From Chrysomallon squamiferum (lineage: Eukaryota; Mollusca; Gastropoda; Neomphalida; Peltospiridae): a DNA stretch of 64,000 nucleotides. The DNA is taken from the NCBI GenBank assembly GCA_012295275.1, contig CM022672.1, positions 32,556,646-32,620,645 on the forward strand. The letters are read 5' to 3'. Positions 43,291-54,708 of the stretch are shown one piece after another. The notes under the pieces are model-generated. The model worked only from the letters and a program-made list of their open reading frames with translations, was not told where the DNA came from and ran no database searches. The number at the start of each line of letters is the position of its first letter. Position 1 is the first letter of the stretch. The position numbers and the translations under genes were made by a program.

Positions 43291-43416
43291 CTGAAGCAGT
43301 TTAATTTGTCCATCACCCGGAACGACGTCTGCCTCAACAGACAAAGTTGTTGCTATGGATACCAGTACTACTGTTACTGAGTTTGCACTGATATCTCTAT
43401 TCCTCCTAATCTCAAC
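43291..43416 (-). pseudogene. Unknown gene, exon E, duplicate 1 (open)
   Basis: 126 bases encoding VEIRRNRDISANSVTVVLVS, IATTLSVEADVVPGDGQIKL and LQ. Phase 0 on both sides. Confidence 0.6.
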
Positions 43417-43817
43417 CTAAATCACAAATAAATCTTTACATATAACATTTCATATCTTGATTTTACATTCTTGAGTAATCTTTAAGTTTTCTTAAATTGG
43501 TTATCTATTAAACAGAAACCTGACTTGAATTTACATTTATATTGATAAATATCTAAGAAGAGTATTTATATATTTTCAGTATATAAAAATAATTTTTACT
43601 ATTATCTGACCTCTATTCTTAACTAAAAACTAAACAATAACAAGAATGAAAAAAATCATGAAAGGAAGAAGAAATAGCATGAAATAGCATTTTAAAATAG
43701 CATTAACATTAATAATAACAACATTATTATTAAAGTAATAAAAATCAAAACAATAAATAAATATATAAATAAATAAAAAGTATGATTAAACAGAAAAAAA
43801 TCAAACAAAACACTTAC

Positions 43818-43877
43818 CTTTTTACCAATGAGGATGGGATTTTGATGCTGAACTTTCTTGCTAACTTGTTGACACAA
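43818..43877 (-). pseudogene. Unknown gene, exon D, duplicate 1 (open)
   Basis: 60 bases encoding LCQQVSKKVQHQNPILIGKK, phase 0 on both sides, between CTGCAG and AAG|GTAAGT. Confidence 0.6.
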
Positions 43878-43949
43878 CTGCAGAAAAATTATTTAACAAT
43901 TATTACAAATACTGACAAAGTAATTTGAATATATCTAATTATATAGATA

Positions 43950-43951
<2 letters not shown>

Positions 43952-44028
<77 letters not shown>
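43952..44028. repeat. (CT)n microsatellite, duplicate 1
   Basis: CT run followed by TATATA. The equivalent tract in duplicate 2 is at 46,875-46,935 and is shorter. Confidence 0.95.
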
Positions 44029-44035
<7 letters not shown>

Positions 44036-44340
44036 GAATTTTCCTTCTGTACATATGCTGTAATTTATAACAAAATAGATGTTATTATATGTAACAATTT
44101 AAGTTAAGTCAGAAAGGAGTAACACTAGGCTATAAACAGCACATTTATCAACACTATTAAAATATTTATTGTTTAACATGCATTTATTGTTTTACAATGA
44201 ATCTGTCAAATTTGTTTTCTAAAATCTGTCTGGAACTGTGTGTTAACAGTTTTTTAACAAGTGTGTTTGAAATTGTAATGATGAAAAGTGGAGAAATGCT
44301 GATTTTAAACTGACACAGTTTTCTAACAGACATTACTTAC

Positions 44341-44501
44341 TAGGAATGAGACTTTCCGAGAAGCTGGACAACAGTGGGGTGACACTTCCAGACATTTCCT
44401 ACTCCTCAACTTGACCAGCTGCCTCAGAGAGAAACCATCTTGATGAAAAGTTAGAGTACTCCCACCTTGTTCACCAGCCAGTCTGAACACAGGATACTCA
44501 A
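44341..44501 (-). pseudogene. Unknown gene, exon C, duplicate 1 (open)
   Basis: 161 bases, open: EYPVFRLAGEQGGSTLTFHQ, DGFSLRQLVKLRSRKCLEVS, PHCCPASRKVSFL. It ends in phase 0 at CTA|GTAAGT. Confidence 0.6.
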
Positions 44502-45047
44502 CTAAAAAACAAAACAGTAAACATCACAATCTACTTAACATTACCTACAGTGTGTTTATCACAAACTTATATCTTCAGTGTTCAAGTAATATTCTGACAC
44601 AAAAGCTGAATACAGAGCAGTTATTAACTAAACAAAAGTTAAAAATAAATAATTTAATACTCTGTGGAGAAATATTTTAAAATGTCATTTAATAGAAATT
44701 CAGAATGACACCAAAACCTACAGCTATTCTGAATCTGTGATTTACATTTATTTTCTTATTTATATTTATCAGATACAGATAGTAATACTTTGATATGTCC
44801 ATACTAGGAAACTGACTTCATGTCTTTATTGATGAAACATATTTAGTGATAACTTTGATAAAACTGACATTGGAGCAGAAACAAACAATGATATTCTAAC
44901 ACAGAAAATGAAACATCTAACACAAATATAGATAAAATATATAACATACATCATAATAATATATATATTATTTTATCACTTAATGAATATATATGAAATG
45001 TATATAGAAAACAACAACAATCTTCTTCATAATTTGGTGTCACTCAC

Positions 45048-45171
45048 TGTCAAAGAAACACACACACTCCTGTCTCCATCTCATCAAGTCTACAACATCA
45101 GCAGTTAATCTGTCGAGAGTTTTCTGTTTGTGTTTGGTTTCTCAGGACAAAGTAGGACTGCTTTTCTCAAA
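45048..45171 (-). pseudogene. Unknown gene, fused exon F2/B1
   Basis: A 124-base chimeric exon created by the tandem duplication. The first 19 codons come from exon F (FEKSSPTLS-stop-ETKHKQKTL) and the rest from exon B (DRLTADVVDLMRWRQECVC). The fusion is in frame and exactly as long as exon B. One TGA replaces the TGT cysteine codon of exon F duplicate 1. Confidence 0.65.
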
Positions 45172-45204
45172 CTGAAGATGTTGATAACACTGTCATGATT
45201 AAAA

Positions 45205-45262
<58 letters not shown>

Positions 45263-46216
45263 TTAAATTTATAGACAGATTTACATATACAGTAGAAATG
45301 CTGGTATGATTATCAATTTAATGTGTATGTTTGATCATAACCATAATTAAGATGAAGGCAACATGAAGAGAATTTATATCTTAGAATCCACAGTCACTTG
45401 ACACAAAATGAGATAATGTACCTCAGTATATTTTGGGAATTTCACCATTTTAAAAGTAAATATAGTTTATGAAATGTAATACCAAAAACTGACAAAAGCT
45501 CAAGATGTCACTGGATCACATGACTTCATGACTGAATTCACAACTTCTAATGTATGCTATACACCTGTATGCTAATTATGTAGATTACTTTCAAATCAGT
45601 TATTAAAGCTGGGGAGAATTTCTACTACTTTTTTTTTTCTTTTTTTTAAGTATGAGCAGCTTTTGTCTGTGCATTTTTTGGTTGGAGGGTTTTTTGTTTT
45701 GAGGAGCTTTTGGCTCTGTTCACAGTTTTACATCTTAGTTATATTAACTAACAATGTGCTTCATCATGTTCATTCAGAAAATAAATTGAACTGAGAATAT
45801 ATTTTTAAAAATAATAATAAAATAAAACTTTATAGATAAAATATTCTACAAATATTATTGCAATGAATTTGGTAATTATATATAAAAAAAACATGTTTAG
45901 CACATGAAAGGGAATACAAAAAAAATGATATGATAATCATAAAATAATAAATCTATCAGTAACAAATAAAAACAACTTTCATTTATTTTAAGGTTTCTAA
46001 ACTATCATCTGATAGGAATTACAAATTTCTAATGGAATTTATGACTTTCTTGATACTTTAAAAAAATGTATACTATTTTTTATTCACTATCAATTCACAC
46101 AACACTGAGTTATAAAACCTCCCCAAAATTAAGTTTAATAAATCCTCAACAGGTAGTCATATTTATAATTCTTTTATTTAATTTAATTTTTTTATTTTAT
46201 TTTTTTAATAGTTTAC

Positions 46217-46342
46217 CTGAAGCTGTTTAATTTGTCCATCAACTGAAATCACGTCTGCCTCAACAGACAGAGTCGTTGCTATGGATACCTGTTCTATTGT
46301 TACTGAGTTTGCACTGATATCTCTATTCCTCCTAATCTCAAC
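46217..46342 (-). pseudogene. Unknown gene, exon E, duplicate 2
   Basis: Open 42-codon exon (VEIRRNRDISANSVTIEQVS, then VEADVISVDGQIKLLQ), phase 0 on both sides. It differs from duplicate 1 at about 11 of 126 bases, more than the flanking introns do. Confidence 0.6.
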
Positions 46343-46743
46343 CTAAATCACAAATAAATATTTACATATAACATTTCATATCTTGATTTTACATTTTTGA
46401 GGAATCTTTAAGTTGTCTTAAATTGGTTATCTATTAAACAGAAACCTGACTTGAATTTACATTTATACTGATAAGTATCTAAGAAGAGTATTTATATATT
46501 TTCAGTATATAAAAATAATTTTTACTATTATCTGACCTCTATTCTTAACTAAAAACTAAACAATAACAAGAATGAAAAAAATCATGAAAGGAAGAAGAAA
46601 TAGCATGAAATAGCATTTTAAAATAGCATTAACATTAATAATAACAACATTATTATTAAAGTAATAAAAATCAAAACAATAAATAAATATATAAATAAAT
46701 AAAAAGTATGATTAAACAGAAAAAAATCAAACAAAACACTCAC

Positions 46744-46804
46744 CTTTTTACCAATGAGGATGGGATTTTGATGCTGAACTTTCTTGCTAACTTGCATGAC
46801 ACAA
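46744..46804 (-). pseudogene. Unknown gene, exon D, duplicate 2 (+1 base)
   Basis: 61 bases against 60 in duplicate 1. The extra base compensates the deletion in exon C, so the frame of exon E is restored, although the exon C stop remains. Confidence 0.55.
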
Positions 46805-46871
46805 CTGCAGAAAAATTATTTAACAATTATTAATAATACTGTTAAAGTAATTTGAATATATCTAATTATAT

Positions 46872-46874
<3 letters not shown>

Positions 46875-46935
<61 letters not shown>
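46875..46935. repeat. (CT)n microsatellite, duplicate 2
   Basis: The same position as the 43,952 array within the tandem duplication, with a different repeat number. Confidence 0.95.
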
Positions 46936-46950
<15 letters not shown>

Positions 46951-47364
46951 GAATTTTCCTTCTGTACATATGGTATAATTTATAACAAAATAGATGTTAT
47001 TATATGTAACAATTTAAGTTAAGTCAGAAAGGAGTAACACTAGGCTATAAACAAGACATTTATCAACACTATTAAAATATTTATTGTTAAGTTGAACATG
47101 CTTCCTGTTAAGAAATTTTAACACAGAATTCTAAAATTCAACATAATAAAAAAAAGTTTCAGTATTTCATACAGATGTGGATTATTATTAAATAAATAAA
47201 CTAGTGTTTTGCCAGTTACAATGAATCTGTCAAATTTGTTTTCTAAAATCTGTCTGGAACTGTGTGTTAACAGTTTTTTAACAAATGTGTTTGAAATTGT
47301 AATGATAAAAAGTGGAGAAATGCTGATTTTAAACTGACACAGTTTTCTAACAGACATTACTTAC

Positions 47365-47524
47365 TAGGAAAGAGACTTTCCGAGAAGCTGGACAACAGTG
47401 GGGTGACACTTCCAGACATTTCAACTCCTCAACTTGACCAGCTGCCTCAGAGAGAAACCATCTTGATGAAAAGTTAGAGTACTCCCACCTTGTTCACCAG
47501 CCAGTCTGAACACAGGATACTCAA
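47365..47524 (-). pseudogene. Unknown gene, exon C, duplicate 2 (broken)
   Basis: 160 bases, one fewer than duplicate 1. The deletion changes KLRSRKCLEV into KLRS-stop-NVWK (TGA). Splice sites are preserved. Confidence 0.6.
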
Positions 47525-48067
47525 CTAAAAAACAAAACAATAAACATCACAATCTACTTAACATTACCTACAGCCTGTTTATCACAAACTTATATCTTCA
47601 GTGTTCAAGTAATATCATTCTGACACAAAAGCTGAACACAGAGCAGTTATTAACTGAACAAAAATTCAAAATAAATAATTTAATACTCTGTAGAGAAATG
47701 TTTTAAAATGTCATTTAATAGAAATTCAGCATGACACCAAAACCTACAGCTATTCTGAATCTGTGGTTTACATTTATTTTCTTATTTATATTTATCAGAT
47801 ATAAATTGTAATACTTTACCATACCAGAAAACTGACTTCATCTCTTTATTAATAAAACATATTTAGTGATAACTTTGATAAAACTGACATTGGAGCAGAA
47901 ACAAACAATGATATTCTAACACAGAAAATGAAACATCTAACACAAATATAGATAAAATATATAACATACATCATAATAATATATATATTATTTTATCACT
48001 TAATGAATATATATGAAATATATATAGAAAACAACAACAATCTTCTTCATAATTTGGTGTCACTCAC

Positions 48068-48191
48068 TGTCAAAGAAACACACACACTCCTGTCTCCATC
48101 TCATCAAGTCTACAACATCAGCAGCTAATCTGTCAAGAGAGACACACTGAACTCTTCTCTCTCTCAACACTTTGCTAGTCTCCTTAGTAAC
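48068..48191 (-). pseudogene. Unknown gene, exon B (intact copy)
   Basis: Open 124-base exon: VTKETSKVLRERRVQCVSLD, then RLAADVVDLMRWRQECVCFF, donor ACA|GTGAGT. The right breakpoint of the tandem duplication lies inside it at about 48,131-48,137. Confidence 0.6.
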
Positions 48192-48325
48192 CTTCAAAAT
48201 AAAAATAAAACACCAAATTATTATCATTAGATTCTTTTATTCACTCAGTTCTGCTATTCAAATACAACATCTTATTAGAAAAAGATTATTTTCATTCATT
48301 TAAGTATACTGACAGTAAAATACTG

Positions 48326-48383
<58 letters not shown>

Positions 48384-48733
48384 ATAATAACAAAAGATAC
48401 TGCAAAATTACCTTTAAAATTACCTTAAATGTTTAATAATATAAAATGTTGTTTGTTATTAAAATATTTTTGTTGATATCTTTATTTTAAATAAGTAGAT
48501 AGAAAAGAGCTGGCTAACACCTTATATCTCTCACAATAACACGCTTTAAAATAATGATGATTTATGTTGCATACATAATACAATAAAAAATACAATAAAA
48601 AATAAAACTAAAAAACAGTAAGGAAGAAATTCAATAAAAAATAAAATTACAGAGACCTACACACTCATTAAATTATCTAATATGTAGATAATAATAATTT
48701 AAAAACAGAAGAAAAAAGAAGGAATTCACTTAC
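48192..48733. other. Intron of the unknown gene
   Basis: Contains a GA array (48,336-48,380) and A-rich DNA. No exon recognised. Confidence 0.5.
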
Positions 48734-48848
48734 AGAACAAATCAAATTCCAAAGCCTGTTAACAAGCTGTGTACAGATCTCCGTGTCATGAATGAGAACG
48801 ACTGATGAACTTTGACCTTTGACCGTTAACCTGCATGCTTTTGTCGTG
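48734..48848 (-). pseudogene. Unknown gene, exon A
   Basis: Open for 38 codons (TTKACRLTVKGQSSSVVLI, HDTEICTQLVNRLWNLICS) between acceptor GTTTTACAG and donor TCT|GTAAGT. It ends in phase 0, matching exon B. No stop. Confidence 0.55.
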
Positions 48849-48919
48849 CTGTAAAACGTGTATCAACCCCTGCTCTAGCATGTAGTAAACTAAATAATAA
48901 CAAGAAAAATAAAGAGTAA

Positions 48920-48950
<31 letters not shown>

Positions 48951-50471
48951 TAATTTAATATGAAAACCTGTATATAGATTATTTATTTATTTATTTATTT
49001 ATTGTTCTAAAAGTTTGACGTTTCCTGAAAACTATTTGTTGGTGACAGGAAATGAGGAGTATCTAGCCAGCTGTTTTACTTCTCGTGTACTGGAAAATGT
49101 AGTTACGTATAAATTAATTAATTACTACTACTGCTGCAACTGATACATATAATTAGTCCATCTAGTTTTTCTTATTATTACTGTTTTTCTCATTGTTATT
49201 ATTATTATTGTTTGTGTTATGTGGTTGTCGTTGTTGGTATTATTATTTAATTATTTAATTATTTATTTATTTATTTTTTATATTTTATTTTTATTTAATA
49301 TTATTTTATTTTGTTTTATTTTTAATTATTATGATTATTATGATTATTATCATTTTCAATTTGTTCGTTTCTGTTTTTTTGTTGTTGTCGTTGTCGAATT
49401 TGCTTTAATGAATTTTTTCGGAAAGAATTGTAAAGCGTCAGTTGTTTGTGCAGTGTTTAAGTTGAAATTCACATCAGCAGTGAGTACTGAGAACTGGATG
49501 GGATGGTATGGGGTGGGGGGTGACCTAGTTTATTAATTTTGTTTGAGCGCTGCGACACGACTTGAAGTCGATCGATAAACGAGTTGTCATGGCAGCGAAA
49601 CATAAGCTGCCTTGTAGTTTCTTTTATTTATTTATTTATTTATTTGTGTATTGTTGTTGTTTTTGTTATTTTTATTGTTCTTTATTCTGTGATGATGATG
49701 ATTAATATATTGCTCCCCTTTATTTATTTATTTATTTCATTAAATTTAGCAAATAAATAATAATAACACTTATAAAAAATAAAAAAAATATTCAGTATTT
49801 TATTTCCGTATTTATTTCAAAATGATATTTTTTAAAGATTTATTTCGTTTCGTTTATTTCAGAATTAAAACGAAACGTTTCGACTGTGAATATGTGTGTG
49901 TAAGAGAGCTTGTGTTATATATATTTATAACATAACGTGTTACTGAAAATTAAAGAAATAGAAATTATAATATTTAATTTATCGCCAACTCGCATGTCCT
50001 CAACGACTAAATAATAAGTATACATGTGTAAAAGAAATAATTTTCTTTGTAATTTAAAAATTGTGTTTTGTTTTGATGTTCATAGTGGATACTTGATATT
50101 ATATATAGTTTATAACTGTAGTATATGCAAATATATGTATCTATTATAATCAACCGTCACAATTTCTTAATTACACAGTCAGCGGATACACAAAAGGCGC
50201 AATTCCTAGACAAGAAACGAGCCATATTTTAATAGGTTCGTTAGCACTCGAGAGCTAACACCTCTTAAGTGCTGGGCTTCATGACAACAGTGATGATGAC
50301 AATATTTATAATAATCATAGTGACATGATATAAAAGCCATCCACCATAAAAACACACACTAACAATAACAGCGGTAATAATAATGATAATCATTAAAATG
50401 GTACTAACAAAGCAAGACAACCCACATAATAATAGGTATATTTTATTATTATTATTATTATTTATTATTAT

Positions 50472-50503
<32 letters not shown>

Positions 50504-50604
50504 GGTGGTGTGTGTGTGGTGGTGGTGGTGGTTATGGTGGTGTTTGTTTGTTTTTTTGATTTTGTTTGATTTTTGTACATGTCTGCTTCTATCACCTAAC
50601 ACAG
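48849..50604. other. Intergenic region with ATTT and triplet runs
   Basis: Includes dispersed element B at 49,427-49,600, ATTT runs (49,255-49,325, 49,625-49,645) and ATT/GTT/GGT triplets (50,445-50,545). No upstream exon of the unknown gene was identified. Confidence 0.5.
49427..49600. repeat. Dispersed element B, copy 3
   Basis: TAAAGCGTCAGTTGTTTGTG, a G-rich middle, ATCGATAAACGAGTTGTCAT and GGCAGCGAAACA in the same order as at 17.8 and 18.6 kb. Confidence 0.7.
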
Positions 50605-50757
50605 GTCACATGGAGGAAGATCCAGACTCTTGGTCTTGTACAGCGATATAGAGAAGAGGAGGACGTGAAACTCTTCTGTGGCGTGCTAGATGGACTCGCC
50701 TTCTTACTAGTGGATGATGTCCCTGAGGGTCTGGCATTAATAATTAAATTGATTTAG
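50605..50757 (+). pseudogene. MULE/FLYWCH-type transposase C-terminal fragment
   Basis: After an acceptor-like ACACAG the frame reads VTWRKIQTLGLVQRYREEED, LFCGVLDGLAFLLVDDVPEG and stops at TAG. The L.LVQRYRED....F...L..LAF.P..DVP pattern is typical of the region following the MULE transposase domain in FLYWCH-associated animal proteins. The DDE region is absent, so it is a remnant or a stray exon. Confidence 0.6.
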
Positions 50758-51631
50758 TAGTAATTAATTCATGAGGCAAGTAACCCGGTTGAAGTCTAGT
50801 TAAAGTTTTTATTTTGACGATCTGAGGCTGAAAGTGAAAGGCAGACGACACTATCTCTAGTGCAGCAATTACAATCGACTTTTTTTTTTTTTTTTTAATT
50901 ATTATAATTATTATTATTATTTAAGTAAGTTTAAAATGAAATATAAGAAACGAATCTAAGGATATACATTGTCTAGTTGTTTTTTTTTATTTTTTTTTCT
51001 TTTTTTTTTTTTTAAATTTTAATATAACTCTTGTAATAAAAGTGTCTGTGAAATAAATGTCATTATCCAAAAATAGCAAGTGACGTCACTTGTCAGAATT
51101 GCTTCTGTATTTTCATATCATCACATTGACTTGTGACAGAGAACGTAATGTTGTTAACTGATCATAACGGTGTGTGTTATTAACTTGCAGAAAATAGAAG
51201 ATATTTTCAAATACATTATTTTATTACGGAAGATTTTTCGATCAAAAATGAAATGTTTATAGCACATAGACTCTCATTATTCAGTGCTACTTTAGCGTAT
51301 GATCTACGCGATCTAATGATCTACACCGAGCAAATTCAACTTTGGTGTGTGATCTACGTGGTTATTTTAATTATTATTTTGTTTATTCTAGGTTTTTTTT
51401 TTTTTTTTGGGTTTTTTCACCGCATAAATGGAAAAACAAAATCCTAATATTACATATTTGTAATTTATAGGAACAAGGGCTAAAAAGTATACTATATGTG
51501 AATACTGTATTGATGAATTGAGCGAATATCTGCTAGAAACGTAAGAAAAAGATCTTCAGTTTTCTTCATCTTCCTTCATTTCTCCACCACAACGACGACA
51601 TAGTGCAACATTTTCTTCATCATCTACATTA
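50758..51631. other. AT-rich spacer
   Basis: T tracts near 50,880-50,896 and 50,980-51,015, and a palindromic GTGACGTCAC near 51,083. No gene recognised. Confidence 0.5.
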
Positions 51632-52067
51632 CAGGGGCGCACAAACTTTCTGATCTTATAGACCGCAGCGCTTTAACTTCACTGACACTAGGGCCGCAGA
51701 CATTTCATTGTGATTACGTAAACTCTGAAAACGTAACATATATGATTTTGTATAATTTTCTAACAGTGAACCTCTGTGACTGAAAATGCTGCATGTAAAT
51801 AATGGGTGCGTTTACATATTTCCATATAAACTGACTTCTTTCTTGTTGATTCCCATTAAAGCAAACAATAAAACCGTTATTAATATTATTTATTACTTCT
51901 ATTAAATAACAACTTCAAAACTGTCGGATCTAAAAATGAATACTGGACGACATTTTGTGTACGGCATCTGACAGTGATAGGAAGTTCATGTTGTACGAGT
52001 GTTTATACTGAGACGTTAAATGTGATGAGGTGACATCGTTTCCACGGCCGCAGGTTGCGCACCCCTG
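51632..52067. mobile_element. Non-autonomous hAT-like element
   Basis: Left end CAGGGGCGCACAAAC and right end GGTTGCGCACCCCTG are imperfect terminal inverted repeats of the hAT type, enclosing 436 bases without a transposase frame. A clear 8-bp target duplication is not visible. Its right half recurs at 15,363-15,465. Confidence 0.65.
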
Positions 52068-52410
52068 ATTTACAAGGCAATTTCTTCGTAAAACTGTAAC
52101 TGCCTTCGTCTCGTCTCTGATCACGTTGTAAAAATCTTTAGCCAACATCTTAAGGGTACTTCAGAAATTGAAACGAACAAGTAAAATCACAGAGAGGAAT
52201 ACAGATAAACTACCAAATCGCATACCTATTCAGAAATGAAGTTTGCCATATGTGATGTTCTTATATATTTATCACGCATTAGGTCCAATGACTTTTATTA
52301 CTTTACATGCCTGCTATAGTTTCCTGTAAGTCGTAGATCACGCGCCAAATTAGCACCCATTATTCTCTAAACGTTGAACAATTCGTTTTTTTTATAATTA
52401 TTATAATAAT

Positions 52411-52506
52411 TAAACATGAGAGCTAGCTGATAGGTACTGAGTCATAGGAAGGGATATCATTTTGTTACACTCTTCTGAAATAACAAATTGTTCAGTTTAT
52501 CTTTTA
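52411..52506. repeat. Dispersed element C, copy 2
   Basis: Near-identical to 20,111-20,206 over about 96 bases, differing mainly by AT/AG and one G/T change. Confidence 0.75.
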
Positions 52507-52559
52507 CAGAAACGCTTCTGATAAAGAAATAAATTATAAGAAGAGAACAGGCGCACACA

Positions 52560-53079
52560 TTTGTATATGTCACTGTGTATTTGTGTATGTTGCTGTGTAT
52601 TTGTGTTTGTTGCTGTGTGTATTTGTATCTATCAGTTTGTGTTTGTGTGTCGGTGTGTGTTTATGAGTTTAGGTGTTTCATTGAGAGCGAGCCTGTGCGA
52701 TAGTGTTACTGTTAAAACAAAACAAAATCATTGCAAAATATAATTACTTGTATTTTATTTTTATTAGTTGATGCCTTACTTATCTCCCTTTCTTAAAGTT
52801 ACTCACAGTATATACTATTCACCTTTATTTGAAATGTTAAAGCATGAGTGGGTGTGTAATTGAACTTATGTATGACAAACATCTGTTAGTGTGGGTGTTT
52901 AAAGATATGTGTTTTTGTGTCTTTGATTTTGTGTATGTGTTTGTGTATGTACGTATGTGTGTGTGGATGTCCTTGTGTTGGAGTATCTATGTGTAGGAAT
53001 ATAAAATCAGTCGATATGTGCGTGTGTATTTACGAATATATGTGTGTTTGATACAGTGTATAGACAGTGAAGGCCCGTT
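52560..53079. repeat. TGT-rich low-complexity DNA
   Basis: Degenerate GTGTATTTG units at 52,560-52,680 and GTGTTTGTGTATG stretches near 52,900-53,060. Confidence 0.75.
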
Positions 53080-53440
53080 TTTGCTATGTATATGTGTGAA
53101 AGATAATGTACATGTTTTGATGTATGTATATGTGTGAAAAAGAGTGTACGTTTATATGTGTATATGTATGTGAAAGAGTATACATGTTTATATGCATGTA
53201 GAAGTATGTGAAAGAGTGTATATCTTTATATATATGTATACATGTGAAAGATAATGCACATGTTTATATGTATGTATATGTGTATGAAAAATAATGTACG
53301 TTTATATGTATTTACATATGTGAAAGATAATGTTTATGTTTATATGAATGTAGGTGTGTGAAGGATATAATACAAGTTGTATATTTATGTCTACATGTGA
53401 AAGATAGAGTATATGTTTACATGTATGTATGTGAGACATT
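53080..53440. repeat. Degenerate minisatellite, about 40-bp unit
   Basis: Units around TATGTGTGAAAGATAATGTA followed by CATGTTTATATGTATG recur seven to nine times with variation. Confidence 0.75.
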
Positions 53441-53496
53441 ACGGTCATGCGTTCTATAGTTAAAAGGAGGGGTATTTGTGTCGTTTGTATGTAAGA

Positions 53497-53548
<52 letters not shown>

Positions 53549-53633
53549 GTGTGCGTGTATGTGTTAGAGAAAAGACAGATATAAAAAATCTGTGTTTGAA
53601 ATATTGTGTTTTGCGGGCTTTTTTCCGCTTGTG

Positions 53634-53689
<56 letters not shown>

Positions 53690-54403
53690 GTCATCATCAT
53701 TTCAGAAACTTTGTTGTTGTAAAAGAAAATAATAGTTTTTGGTTTTTTTTTATCGCTAAGAACAGCGAAAAGTTCAGGATGAAATGAAACGAAAAATATC
53801 ATTTTCTGTGGCCATTTTCCCGCAGCCATCTTTATGTACAACGATATCATTAATATGTTCACAGGATGTTCGTGATCTCGAAGGTGTCTTGATGAATGTT
53901 ATTAACAAACAGTTGTTAACGTCGTCGTTTATTAAAAGTGTGTCGTAACCAAGCGTGATACGCACCGCGCATTCTGCATACTACATAAAAATCACAGGCT
54001 AATTATCACTAACATCATCCGCTAGTGATTATAGTTCCTGTCTATGACATTTTGGTGCGTGTTTTGAACAATCTTCTTGGGTTTCTCGGCCATGTTTAAT
54101 TTGTAAGTGGCTAGTAGTCCACCAGACAGGTCCAAATTTATGAACTGATTCCGTGTTGATATCGGTAAAATTGTATAGCTGTTGACCAGAGGGTAAACTT
54201 AGTGATCAAAATTAAGCACTGCACGAAATGAACATCGCATGAGTAGTAAACAAAATAACGACACAGTCATTCTCTTTATTACGACAGACTTGAAACGACA
54301 TCGTAACGACAAGTAAACGACTTTTGTTTAACTAAGTCGTTATGGTGACATCTTCGGGAACGTGGCCATGAATTATAACATATAACCGTATATAATGATG
54401 ATG

Positions 54404-54457
<54 letters not shown>

Positions 54458-54612
54458 TGGTTTAAACACCCACACAATGGAGAGGTTAAACAACACAACC
54501 GAGAGAGAGAGAGACCGTTTAAAAGAAGGAAATATAAACAGACACACAACATACATTATTTGTTTATCGAAAAGGTAAAAGTTTCTATTAGGAAGACAAT
54601 GTACACATTATG

Positions 54613-54708
<96 letters not shown>

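Larger units (their letters stand above)
42258..48134. repeat. Tandem segmental duplication, two units of about 2.9-3.0 kb
   Basis: Unit 1 (about 42,258-45,115) and unit 2 (about 45,116-48,134) align throughout exons and introns at a few percent divergence. A GA microsatellite (45,207-45,260) is present only in unit 2, and unit 2 has about 80 extra bases near 47,094-47,220. Breakpoints fall inside exons B and F at a short CTCT..ACA / GAGAG similarity. Confidence 0.9.
38640..48848 (-). pseudogene. Decayed multi-exon gene of unknown family with internal tandem duplication
   Basis: At least thirteen exon-like blocks with GT-AG borders lie in order on the minus strand. Their phases are mostly compatible, but they contain stops and frameshifts. 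5' to 3' they are 48848-48734, 48191-48068, 47524-47365, 46804-46744, 46342-46217, 45171-45048 (fused), 44501-44341, 43877-43818, 43416-43291, 42313-42158, 41834-41761, 40087-39897, then 39185-39058 and 38953-38640. Landmark peptides are VKGQSSSVVLIHDTEICTQL, MRWRQECVCFFD, GEQGGSTLTFHQDGFSLRQL, VQHQNPILIGKK and RDISANSVT. I do not recognise the family and see no catalytic motif. The clean receptor and microseminoprotein-like exons in the same assembly argue against pure sequencing error. Upstream exons beyond 48,848 were not found. Confidence 0.6.

Noticed and set aside
45048-45171. TGA in place of a Cys codon as a possible selenocysteine
   Set aside because: The locus has other stops (TAA, TAG) and frameshifts, no SECIS element was recognised, and a single T-to-A change in a decaying gene is simpler.
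54040-54210. Minus-strand open stretch with ATG in AACATGGCC
   Set aside because: The frame is only about 23 codons from the ATG and there is no convincing donor or homology. Left as unassigned spacer.
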